Shown: piece after piece, positions 38,483-46,526 of the stretch
How positions within the stretch are numbered: the stretch's first letter is position 1
Layout of the letters: each line of letters opens with the position of its first letter
From: Mesobacillus subterraneus
GTDB taxonomy: Bacteria > Bacillota > Bacilli > Bacillales > Cytobacillaceae
DNA length: 50,027 bases
Direction: 5' to 3'
Assembly: GCF_000934845.1 (NCBI RefSeq)
Contig: NZ_JXIQ01000103.1
Span: 1-50,027, forward strand
Program-made: the position numbers and the translations under genes
The notes under the pieces: model-generated
What the model saw: only the letters and a program-made list of their open reading frames with translations
Databases searched by the model: none
Told to the model about the DNA's origin: nothing

Positions 38483-38693
38483 GGTCCAGTTCCTCCACCA
38501 ACCGGCTTCCAAGCAAGCCGATACTCTGGTAATATTCCTTGATAAAGCGTACTACTTCCTTTTCACTTTCTTTAACAACATACTTCCGACCATTGGCTAA
38601 GGTAATCGTCGTGTCCGGAAAGGCTTCTATTGTCTCAATAAATAATGAATTGAGCATGAACGTTTTTCCATTTAATTTCGTCACTTTTATCAC
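38472..38693 (-). CDS. swrD: FlbD/SwrD family flagellar protein
   Basis: A small protein of 73 residues in the FlbD/YlzI family. In B. subtilis SwrD raises flagellar power for swarming. The family features are IKVTKLNGKTFMLNSLFIE and DTTITLANGRKYVVKES. The GTG at 38693 matches the family start; its Shine-Dalgarno sequence is poor, and a TTG four codons earlier is an alternative. A hairpin lies just upstream (38706-38732). Confidence 0.9.
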   Translation of the reverse strand: MIKVTKLNGKTFMLNSLFIETIEAFPDTTITLANGRKYVVKESEKEVVRFIKEYYQSIGLLGSRLVEELDHEE

Positions 38694-38705
38694 TATTATC
38701 CACAA

Positions 38706-38732
38706 GGGCTAAAAGGACTTCCCTTAAAGCCC
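38706..38732 (-). promoter_or_regulatory. Hairpin between flgE and swrD
   Basis: Two nested stems, GGGCT/AGCCC (38706-38710 with 38728-38732) and AAGG/CCTT, fold into a compact hairpin 13 nt before the weak swrD start. No T run follows. It may affect swrD translation or mRNA processing. Confidence 0.45.
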
Positions 38733-38746
38733 TGCTCCTCTCTCCT

Positions 38747-39961
38747 CTATCGTTTTAAGTTCACGAGCTCCTGAAGAATTTCATCAGATGTCGTAATGAT
38801 TCTCGTATTTGCCTGGAAACCACGTTGAGCTGTGATCATCTCGGTGAACTCCTCAGAAAGATCTACATTGGACATTTCGAGTGAACCTGCGGCGATGGAC
38901 CCACGACCTTCTCCAGGAACATTGATATTCGCTGTTCCAGAGTTAACGGATTCTTGTAATGTATTATTGCCTATCTTGGAAAGACCAGAAGGATTGCTGA
39001 ACTTAGCAAGCGCAAGTTGTCCAAGAGTCAACACAAGCCCATTTGAAAAAACTCCGTTGATTTCACCAGTTGAACCGATGTTGAAGCTTTCAAGCGCACC
39101 TTGGGTGTTGCCGTCAGGGTAGGCATTGGCATCCATGCTGCCGCCGTCTACAGTCAATTCATCAAGCGGCAATGCAACGTTAAACGGAGTAGCAGTACCT
39201 GATCCATCGTTTAGCTTCAAAGTAATATTTTGTGGCGTATTAGTCGGAATCTGTATGTTTACGGTCGTGATATTTGGATTCGGCGCGGTTGGATCAGCGA
39301 CAGGAATCGATTTATCGACAAACGAAACAGTCCAATTACCCGTTGCAGCACCATTTGCACCATTGGGCTTCAGAGTCATGTCAATCACATGATCCATTCC
39401 ATTCCCATCTACAACTTTTAACTGCTGAAGCAATTCAGAAGAACCCTTTGCATCCTCTGGGAGATTGCCCTTCATCACCAGTTCAGTCGTTTGTTTGGCT
39501 GGCAGGAGCGCATTTACGTTAACGGTAATATCTTCAAGAATGCCGTTATTCAAGGACTGCACCTTCAATCCATCCCCAGTTACTAGTGTACCATTGTCAT
39601 CCAGGTAGAAGTTTCCCGCCCGGGTATACATCTGGGATTGTCCCTGTTTTACTACAAAATAGCCATCTCCAGAAATGGCAAGATCAAGGGCGCGGCCAGT
39701 TGTTTGCAGGCTTGACTGAGTATCAATCATATCAATACTCGCGATTGTTGAGCCAAGACCCACCTGCATTGGGTTCTTTCCGCCCTTATTCTGGGTCGCA
39801 GCGCTTGCGCCAGAGATGGTTTGATTCATTGTATCTTTAAAAGTAACACGGCCTTTTTTGAAGCCGTAAGTATTTACATTGGCGATGTTGTTGCCGATGA
39901 CATCAAGTTTAGTCTGGAAATTTTTCATTCCGCTGATTCCTGAGTACATTGAACGAAGCAT
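38747..39961 (-). CDS. flgE: Flagellar hook protein FlgE
   Basis: FlgE polymerises into the hook. The 404-residue protein has the conserved rod/hook N-terminus (LRSMYSGISGMKNFQTKLDV followed by IGNNIANVNTYGFKK), a central hook domain enlarged relative to the 264-residue B. subtilis protein, and the C-terminal coiled segment (SNVDLSEEFTEMITAQRGFQ then ANTRIITTSDEILQELVNL). The ATG at 39961 has AAGGAG about 11 nt upstream; in-frame codons up to 40009 are in the leader. In older Bacillus annotations this gene is called flgG. Confidence 0.95.
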   Translation of the reverse strand: MLRSMYSGISGMKNFQTKLDVIGNNIANVNTYGFKKGRVTFKDTMNQTISGASAATQNKGGKNPMQVGLGSTIASIDMIDTQSSLQTTGRALDLAISGDGYFVVKQGQSQMYTRAGNFYLDDNGTLVTGDGLKVQSLNNGILEDITVNVNALLPAKQTTELVMKGNLPEDAKGSSELLQQLKVVDGNGMDHVIDMTLKPNGANGAATGNWTVSFVDKSIPVADPTAPNPNITTVNIQIPTNTPQNITLKLNDGSGTATPFNVALPLDELTVDGGSMDANAYPDGNTQGALESFNIGSTGEINGVFSNGLVLTLGQLALAKFSNPSGLSKIGNNTLQESVNSGTANINVPGEGRGSIAAGSLEMSNVDLSEEFTEMITAQRGFQANTRIITTSDEILQELVNLKR

Positions 39962-39988
39962 AGCTTGTCCATCTCCTTTCGATTTTAG

Positions 39989-40014
39989 GGGCTGCTTCCA
40001 TCGATCCACAGCCC
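39989..40014 (-). promoter_or_regulatory. Small hairpin in the flgE leader
   Basis: GGGCTG (39989-39994) and CAGCCC (40009-40014) can pair around a 14-nt loop, upstream of the flgE Shine-Dalgarno sequence. No T tract follows. Weak evidence only. Confidence 0.25.
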
Positions 40015-40049
40015 AGGCCTCCGTGAAGGTCCAGCCACTTGTTTAAAAT

Positions 40050-40436
40050 TTAATTTTCCATTACAATCGTTCCATTTATATTGGTGAAAATTTGCTCTGT
40101 TGCCTCCTGCCTTCCCATCGCAGTAATAACGGTGTTGTTTTTCGCACTGACAATCAATGCTGCATCTTTCAGCAGGACAAGCGAATCATTCACGCCTTTG
40201 GCCTTAGCCTGGCTGACTTTTTCCTCAATCCTGTTCCAGCGCTCCGTGGATATATTAATTCCACGCTGCTCCAGTCTTTCAGTTGCATGCTTACTGATCG
40301 TAAGACCAGTCTTTGATTGAAGGGCCGATTGCAACTGTAAGGAAAAAGCTGTTTGAGCTTTGCTGGTTTTCACAGGTTTTTGGTAAGATCTGTTAGCAGG
40401 CAGTGAATGAATGGGACGAAAATTCGTTTTATCCAT
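40050..40436 (-). CDS. Flagellar operon protein, TIGR02530 family
   Basis: A 128-residue protein of the TIGR02530 flagellar operon family, recognised by the central LTISKHATERLEQRGINIS. The N-terminus is variable. The function is unknown; its constant place between flgD and flgE suggests a role in hook assembly. The ATG at 40436 has AGGAGTGGAG just upstream; 48 in-frame codons further upstream overlap the end of flgD and were excluded. Confidence 0.85.
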   Translation of the reverse strand: MDKTNFRPIHSLPANRSYQKPVKTSKAQTAFSLQLQSALQSKTGLTISKHATERLEQRGINISTERWNRIEEKVSQAKAKGVNDSLVLLKDAALIVSAKNNTVITAMGRQEATEQIFTNINGTIVMEN

Positions 40437-40452
40437 TACTCCACTCCTAATC

Positions 40453-41082
40453 TCATTGAATTTTGGTGATTTGTGAAGATAGAATGCTTGTGTTATTCTC
40501 ATCATCCAGCAAATAAGATGTTTTGCCATTTTTAAAGTAAACAGATTGGACATTTGCTGATTTCTCTTGTTCCTTTTCATCTAAATAGGTAATCGCTTTG
40601 CCAATCAGCATGCTCGCCTGCAGAAGGTGATTTTCACTTGAAACATCCTTGATTTGTGAGATATTTGCCGGTTCTAGCTCTGTACCGTCCTCCAGTAAAA
40701 ACGTTACCACATCTTCCTTAAACTGGACGGATGCCACCCTTCCGCTTCCTTGTTCGACTGTCTCCTGCCCGTCGGTTGTTTCCACTTTATGCCATGTGAT
40801 CTCCTTGCCCACGAACTGACTATAGGAAATCATTTTGTTTTGCTGTTCTGCCTGCACAAACCTGTCAATCGACTTTCCCATATTTGTGATTTGTTCAAGC
40901 GTAGAAAAGGTTGCCATTTGGGCAATAAAATCTTTATCCTCCATTGAATTCATCGGATCCTGATTCTGAAGCTGTGTCATCAGAATTTTCAAGAAATCAT
41001 CTTTTCCAAGAATATCAGAACCTAATTTTCTGTCTTTTTGAAGATTCGATAGCAGATAAGAAGAATCAATTGAATTCACCAT
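40453..41082 (-). CDS. flgD: Flagellar hook capping protein FlgD
   Basis: FlgD is the hook cap scaffold. The 209-residue protein has the family N-terminus LGKDDFLKILMTQLQNQDPM followed by EDKDFIAQMATFSTLEQITN, then a C-terminal region resembling the FlgD Tudor/Ig-like domains. AGGAG lies 7 nt before the ATG. It lies 10 nt after fliK. Confidence 0.95.
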   Translation of the reverse strand: MVNSIDSSYLLSNLQKDRKLGSDILGKDDFLKILMTQLQNQDPMNSMEDKDFIAQMATFSTLEQITNMGKSIDRFVQAEQQNKMISYSQFVGKEITWHKVETTDGQETVEQGSGRVASVQFKEDVVTFLLEDGTELEPANISQIKDVSSENHLLQASMLIGKAITYLDEKEQEKSANVQSVYFKNGKTSYLLDDENNTSILSSQITKIQ

Positions 41083-41092
41083 TTTTTTGCTC

Positions 41093-42337
41093 CTATACTT
41101 CAGTATTTAACAGGGCTTCCTCGAAGGTAAGCGTAAAGTTTCCGTTTTCTTCGTTTTGGTCTACTTCTCTTTTGTCAGGCTGTCTTTCTTGTTGTTGTTG
41201 GGAATCTCTATTCAGGAAACGCTCTTGCTGGCTCTGCTGCTGAGATACTTCGATTCTGTCGACTGCTAGGTTTTGGGCAGCAAAGGCCTGTTTTAGCCCA
41301 TTAATTTGGGCTTCCAACGTTTCTTTTGCACTGCCGGAAGCAGTAATGATTCTGGCCATCATTGTCTCGTCTTTTTGGATTAACTCTACTCGAATGCTGC
41401 CAAGATGTTCTGGAAACAATTTAATAAATAGTTTTTGGGTTCCGCCGCTAGTCATAAATTGAGATTTTGCGAGAAGGGACTCAAATTGTTTCATTAATTG
41501 CTCTGCAGAAACAGGTCTTTCCGGACTATTCATCATCAAGGTCAGCTGTTCAGCTCGTGCCATTTGCGGGAGAAACGAAACAGACCCGGTTTGTCCATCG
41601 GTCTTACTAGCCGATCCTGTTTCTGTTAAACTAGTAGCTTCTGAGAAATGGCTGTTTTTTTCATGTAACAGGTTTAACTCCCTTGCTACCTGGGTAAAGC
41701 GATTTTGAATGGCATCATTTAGGCTACTTCGATTGTTCGTTTTTAAGAGGCTGGACAAACCTTCTTCCAGCTTCTGCATCGACTGCTTCAGTGAGGCTGC
41801 ATGCTTAGATTGATAGCCATCGACTGACTTGGACATCAGCTCATACAGTTTGAGAGCTTTAATAGTCTCAAAATCATTGTTATCAAGCTTGGCAGCAAGT
41901 TCATTTTTGGGCAATTTCGCCATTTCAGCCAGGATAGCCGTAAGAGTCGTCAGCAATCCCTCTTCCGCTCGATTTTCTGAGTTTCCCTCATTGATCGGCC
42001 ATTTCTGAACCAACAGCTGAACTTGGTCCATGCTGACTCCCAAATAGCTAAGCGCCTTGCCTAAAAGATTGTCTGAATCTGTCATCAATTTTTCCAACAG
42101 CTTTAGTCCATCCTCTAAATCCAACAGGTCGTCTTTGTTTAAAAACCCAGCCAATTCTGCAAGACTCTGCAATTCTTTCTTACCTTGGCCTAATGATTCC
42201 GCATTCTTTGCACTATTTGCTTCCAAAAGCACCGATGCCATCATTTCCGCAAAACCGCCTTTGATTTCGTTCTTGCCGGATACAGGTTGTTTCACGGCTG
42301 CGACACTAAGAACAGATCCAAGCGATCCAATTTCCAT
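41093..42337 (-). CDS. fliK: Flagellar hook-length control protein FliK
   Basis: FliK measures hook length and triggers the FlhB switch. The 414-residue protein is variable and helical through most of its length. The C-terminal hook-length domain is recognised from KLFIKLFPEHLGSIRVELIQ and the following Gln-rich segment. The ATG at 42337 is preceded by a near-perfect AAAGGAGGTGA. Confidence 0.92.
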   Translation of the reverse strand: MEIGSLGSVLSVAAVKQPVSGKNEIKGGFAEMMASVLLEANSAKNAESLGQGKKELQSLAELAGFLNKDDLLDLEDGLKLLEKLMTDSDNLLGKALSYLGVSMDQVQLLVQKWPINEGNSENRAEEGLLTTLTAILAEMAKLPKNELAAKLDNNDFETIKALKLYELMSKSVDGYQSKHAASLKQSMQKLEEGLSSLLKTNNRSSLNDAIQNRFTQVARELNLLHEKNSHFSEATSLTETGSASKTDGQTGSVSFLPQMARAEQLTLMMNSPERPVSAEQLMKQFESLLAKSQFMTSGGTQKLFIKLFPEHLGSIRVELIQKDETMMARIITASGSAKETLEAQINGLKQAFAAQNLAVDRIEVSQQQSQQERFLNRDSQQQQERQPDKREVDQNEENGNFTLTFEEALLNTEV

Positions 42338-42366
42338 CTTTTCACCTCCTTTCAAAAAAATAACTG

Positions 42367-42969
42367 TTAATTGCTTCCCGCCTTGTTCGTTAATAATTGA
42401 GTGTAATTCGCAGCTACATCTGCCGGAAGCTTTTCCAGGATCGCTGCTAATGAATCCGTCTTGATATTCGTCAGGATTTTCATCGCTTCATCTGATTTCA
42501 TTTTTGAAATAATCGATGCAGCGCTTTTAGCTGACATCGTTTCATACGTCTTGACGATTTCCTGGAAGGCTCGTTTATTCCCTTCCTTGATTGCTGTCAA
42601 TTCTTCTATCTGCGCCTGAAGCTGGCCTTTCTCGAGTTCCATTCGTTTCAGATCGGTATCCTTGCTGTCTATTTCGGACTGAAGTTGTTTGAGTTTCGCA
42701 TCACGGTCCGTGATCACGGCTTCCATACTCACTATCTGCTTTTGAAATTCCTCGACAGATGGCTGTTTATTTACTTTCACCATGGAGGAGAGGAATGGAA
42801 CATTGCTGCCGAAATCCTTTGCCGTTTGTAAAATATTGACTCCAAGAAAAGAGAGGGCAACCAAAGCCACAACAATCGAAAATAAAACTGGGATAGCTAC
42901 TACAAATATAAATTTTTGAAACTTGCTTCTCTCTTGCTGGTTGCCTTTTTCCTTCATGCTCTCCGCCAT
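42367..42969 (-). CDS. ylxF: MotE/YlxF-family flagellar protein
   Basis: A 200-residue membrane protein with one N-terminal helix (about 19-45), a long coiled coil (about 75-130), and a MgtE-N-like C-terminal domain (SAKSAASIISKMKSDEAMKI). Related MotE proteins chaperone the stator MotC-type protein; the precise role in Bacillus is not settled. AAGGTGA precedes the ATG. Its stop lies 29 nt before fliK. Confidence 0.9.
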   Translation of the reverse strand: MAESMKEKGNQQERSKFQKFIFVVAIPVLFSIVVALVALSFLGVNILQTAKDFGSNVPFLSSMVKVNKQPSVEEFQKQIVSMEAVITDRDAKLKQLQSEIDSKDTDLKRMELEKGQLQAQIEELTAIKEGNKRAFQEIVKTYETMSAKSAASIISKMKSDEAMKILTNIKTDSLAAILEKLPADVAANYTQLLTNKAGSN

Positions 42970-42973
42970 TGAA

Positions 42974-43420
42974 TCACCTTATTTCCCGGTTCATGTATTG
43001 CTGAAGTGAGACTTCATCCATCATCCTGCTCTCGGCATATTTTTCATTCGCAAGAAACTGATGGTGGTCTTTCTGTTTGATTTTTTCAAACTTTTTAACT
43101 TCCTTGTTCTTTTCCATGAGCTGTATTTGCTGAAGGTTCATTCTATTTCTCGCGTTCATTACCACCTTTTGAAAATGGGCAATCGATTTGTCCAAATTGC
43201 CGATAAAAAGTTGATGGTGACGTATTTCCTGTACCGGTAAACCACCAAGAAGCCTGTCTGACTGAAAACTCTCAAGATCCTCTTTTTTCTTTAAAAGTTC
43301 ATAAAGTTTTTCAGCTGCATCTTCAAAGTTTTTAACTGATTCTTCGTATACCGCTTGTGCCTCGTCCTTTTCTCTTGACTTGAGAGAAAGAATTTTATCA
43401 AATTTGTATTGGAAACGCAT
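42974..43420 (-). CDS. fliJ: Flagellar export chaperone FliJ
   Basis: A 148-residue helical protein that forms the central stalk of the export ATPase. It starts with the typical FQYKFDKILSLKSREKDEAQ and is an antiparallel coiled coil throughout. AAAGG lies 10-11 nt before the ATG. It is 7 nt after fliI, its partner. Confidence 0.93.
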   Translation of the reverse strand: MRFQYKFDKILSLKSREKDEAQAVYEESVKNFEDAAEKLYELLKKKEDLESFQSDRLLGGLPVQEIRHHQLFIGNLDKSIAHFQKVVMNARNRMNLQQIQLMEKNKEVKKFEKIKQKDHHQFLANEKYAESRMMDEVSLQQYMNREIR

Positions 43421-43427
43421 CGAACGA

Positions 43428-44741
43428 TCAACCTTTCTTTACAAGCTTCCATAATGCTTCTACACTCTCATCAAATGAGACTTTTTCATTTGTGCTCTGC
43501 TTCAAGAAATCCAGTATAAGAGGGTATCTCATGACGGCTTCATCGATTGGAGCTGATGTTCCTTTCTTATATGCCCCAATATTAATTAAATCTTCAGCGT
43601 TCATATAAGTGCTTACTAATTCCCTCAATCTCTCTGCTGCCTGTAGATGTTCTGGGCTTACAATATTATTCATAACTCTGCTGATGCTTTTTAGGACATT
43701 CACTGCTGGATACTGACCTTTATTGGCCAAGTCCCGATCCATTACAAAATGACCATCTAGGATTCCTCGGACTGTATCTGCGATCGGCTCATTCATATCA
43801 TCTCCATCAACAAGGACTGTGTAGAAGCCAGTGATTGACCCAAATTCATTGGTTCCTGTTCTTTCAAGAAGCCTGGAAAGGATCGCAAACACCGACGGAG
43901 TATAGCCTTTCGTCGTTGGAGGCTCGCCAACTGCAAGACCAACTTCCCGCTGGGCCATCGCCACTCGTGTAACGGAATCCATCATGAGCATGACATTAAG
44001 CCCTTTGTCGCGAAAGTATTCTGCAATTGCAGTTGCTGTATAGGCTCCTTTGATCCGCATCAATGCTGGCTGATCAGAAGTTGCCACAACGACAATCGAA
44101 CGTTTTAAACCTTCTGGACCTAAATCTCGTTCGATAAACTCCCGTACTTCTCTTCCTCGTTCACCAATCAGTCCGATGACATTTAAGTCAGCGGTAGTGT
44201 TTCTCGCAATCATTCCCAGCAAGGTGCTTTTCCCTACCCCACTACCGGCAAATATTCCTACCCGTTGCCCATTGCCTACCGTCAGCAGACTATCAATCAA
44301 TCTAACTCCCACTTCGATTGGTTCAGTGATTGGTGGCCTGCTCATAGGGTTAGGTGGATCTTGCTCTGTCAGAACCGAGGCAAGGCCTTTTGGGAGACTG
44401 GATTGATCCAATGGAACTCCCAAAGAGTCGACCACTTTCCCGATTAACCCCATTCCAGCTTTCACTTCTAATGGCTTCATGGTAGTTTCTACTAAACTCC
44501 CAGGAGAAATTTCATGAATCGAGGTATATGGCATAAGAATAATGCTTTCATCTTTAAAACCGACTACCTCTGCCTGGATTTTTCGTTTCCTTGCTGCGCC
44601 TACATGGATAAAACAAACATCTCCGATCGAGCTTTCCGGACCTTGAGATTCGATCATTAGACCGACTACCCGCTTCACCCTGCCGTAACGTTTGAAGCTA
44701 TCTAATGAGTCTACATGATTCAATAAATCCCGAGCCTTCAC
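43428..44741 (-). CDS. fliI: Flagellum-specific ATPase FliI
   Basis: FliI powers loading of export substrates. The 437-residue protein resembles the F1 beta subunit, with Walker A GSGVGKST (166-173), the signature GLIGERGREVREFIERDLG and the Walker B VMLMMDSVTR-like LNVMLMMDS. The start is GTG at 44741, overlapping the fliH stop by four bases (GTGA). Confidence 0.98.
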   Translation of the reverse strand: MKARDLLNHVDSLDSFKRYGRVKRVVGLMIESQGPESSIGDVCFIHVGAARKRKIQAEVVGFKDESIILMPYTSIHEISPGSLVETTMKPLEVKAGMGLIGKVVDSLGVPLDQSSLPKGLASVLTEQDPPNPMSRPPITEPIEVGVRLIDSLLTVGNGQRVGIFAGSGVGKSTLLGMIARNTTADLNVIGLIGERGREVREFIERDLGPEGLKRSIVVVATSDQPALMRIKGAYTATAIAEYFRDKGLNVMLMMDSVTRVAMAQREVGLAVGEPPTTKGYTPSVFAILSRLLERTGTNEFGSITGFYTVLVDGDDMNEPIADTVRGILDGHFVMDRDLANKGQYPAVNVLKSISRVMNNIVSPEHLQAAERLRELVSTYMNAEDLINIGAYKKGTSAPIDEAVMRYPLILDFLKQSTNEKVSFDESVEALWKLVKKG

Positions 44742-45517
44742 TCTAGATCACTCTCCAAAATCTCAAACAGTTTCGTCTTAATTTCCTCCAATTGGCTATC
44801 CACACTGGCATCCATCCTGCCATTTTCTGATTCAATTATGCAGGAGGATTCGATCAGTCCATCATCTGGGTAGATGTAGAAGACTATCTCTTTTGGAAAC
44901 ATCGCGATTAATTCTTCTTTGTGGCTAAGCAATTCCTGATAATGATTAGGATGGACATGAAGCTGAATGTCCTTATAATCCCTTGCATTTTTCAACGCAG
45001 TTTTAACAAGCGGGAGGAAGCCTTCATCTGCTGTCAGTTTCTCTCCGATGATTTTGCCTGCGATTGTCACACCAAGGTCGAGAATTACTTTTTCTGATGA
45101 ATCGATATGATTCTGGTAATCCTGTTTTGCGGCTTGCACGATTTGTTGGGCAAACATTATTGACTGTTGATATTCCTCGTATCCTTGATTTCTGCCGTCT
45201 TGATACCCTTGGTCAAAACCAGCCTGCCTGGATTCTTCCGCAAGAATCTGCTTTTGCTCCTCCCAATCCTGCCTTTCTAATTGAACTTGCTTCCTGGTGA
45301 ATTCGGCTTCCTCTATCGCCTGCGAAACAATCCTTTTTGCTTCCATTTCAGCATCGTCCAGGATTCTCTTCCTCTCATCTTCTGTATGGGGGAATACAGA
45401 AGATGCCGTTTTTTCATCGGTAGAAGTATCTAGCATTCTAATGGAAATGACTTTCTTTTCTGGGGGCAAATCACTACTAGTAAACTGGGATTTAATTAGT
45501 CTAGACAATGATATCAT
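44738..45517 (-). CDS. fliH: Flagellar export ATPase regulator FliH
   Basis: FliH holds FliI in check and links it to the C-ring. The 259-residue protein has an N-terminal basic region, a long coiled coil with a short GxxxG series (GFDQGYQDGRNQGYEEY, about 115-131), and a conserved C-terminal domain. The ATG at 45517 lies within the end of fliG (17-nt overlap); GGAGG is only 2 nt before it, so a TTG three codons later (45508) may be used instead. In-frame sequence up to 45607 lies inside fliG and is excluded. Confidence 0.92.
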   Translation of the reverse strand: MISLSRLIKSQFTSSDLPPEKKVISIRMLDTSTDEKTASSVFPHTEDERKRILDDAEMEAKRIVSQAIEEAEFTRKQVQLERQDWEEQKQILAEESRQAGFDQGYQDGRNQGYEEYQQSIMFAQQIVQAAKQDYQNHIDSSEKVILDLGVTIAGKIIGEKLTADEGFLPLVKTALKNARDYKDIQLHVHPNHYQELLSHKEELIAMFPKEIVFYIYPDDGLIESSCIIESENGRMDASVDSQLEEIKTKLFEILESDLE

Positions 45518-46514
45518 CCCCTCCGCCGCGGGCAACGACGATTTCACCAGCTTCTTCCAGACGGCGAATGATGGCGACAATCCTTGATTGCGCCTCTTCG
45601 ACATCACGCAGTCTTACAGGGCCCATGAATTCCATTTCTTCTTGGAAAGTTTCTACCATCCGTTTAGACATATTTTTATAGACGATTTCCTTCACTTCAT
45701 CACTTGAGACTTTAAGAGCAAGCAAGAGATCCTCGTTTTCACAATCTCGGATTACTCGTTGGATTGCACGATTATCAAGAGTAACAATATCTTCAAATAC
45801 GAACATCCGCTTTTTGATTTCCTCGGCAAGTTCAGGATCCTGGATTTCCAGTGAATCAAGAATTGTTCGTTCAGTTGCTCGGTCTACCCCGTTCAAGACA
45901 TCCACTACCGCCTCGATTCCGCCTGTTTGCGTATAATCTTGAGTAACAGTAGCTGACAGTTTTCTTTCCAGAATTTGTTCCACTTCATTTATGATTTCAG
46001 GGGAAGTACTATCCATCACAGCAATTCGGCGGGCAATATCCGCTTGTACTTCCTGCGGCAATTCAGAAAGAATCTGTCCGGCCTGTGCTGAGTCCAAATA
46101 AGAGAGAACCAATGCGATTGTTTGCGGGTGCTCATTTTGGATAAAATTAAGAATCTGGCCAGGATCTGCTTTTCGGGCGAAATCAAACGGGCGTACTTGC
46201 AGGGATGAAGTCAATCTATTAATGATCACCGCTGCCTGATCGGTCCCTAATGCTTTTTCCAATACCGTTTTCGCATAGCCGATTCCACCTTGGGTAATAT
46301 AGTCCTGTGCTAGCGCAATGCTATGAAACTCTTCAAGAATTTCTTCTTTTGCCAGAGAGTCCACTTTTTTTACACCTGATATTTCAAGTGTAAGCTTCTC
46401 GATTTCTTCTTCACTTAAATGCTTGTAAATGGAAGCAGAGACATCTGGTCCAAGCGAGATCAGGAGGATGGCTGCCTTCTGTTTTCCTGTTAATTCTTTT
46501 TGATCTTTCCTCAT
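45501..46514 (-). CDS. fliG: Flagellar motor switch protein FliG
   Basis: FliG transmits torque from the stators to the rotor. The 337-residue protein has an N-terminal domain that binds FliF, a middle ARM domain with the EHPQTIALVLSYL motif that binds FliM, and a C-terminal torque domain with the charged ridge (about 270-310). AGGGGGG precedes the ATG. It lies 12 nt after fliF. Confidence 0.98.
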   Translation of the reverse strand: MRKDQKELTGKQKAAILLISLGPDVSASIYKHLSEEEIEKLTLEISGVKKVDSLAKEEILEEFHSIALAQDYITQGGIGYAKTVLEKALGTDQAAVIINRLTSSLQVRPFDFARKADPGQILNFIQNEHPQTIALVLSYLDSAQAGQILSELPQEVQADIARRIAVMDSTSPEIINEVEQILERKLSATVTQDYTQTGGIEAVVDVLNGVDRATERTILDSLEIQDPELAEEIKKRMFVFEDIVTLDNRAIQRVIRDCENEDLLLALKVSSDEVKEIVYKNMSKRMVETFQEEMEFMGPVRLRDVEEAQSRIVAIIRRLEEAGEIVVARGGGDDIIV

Positions 46515-46526
46515 TGCTTGACCCCC

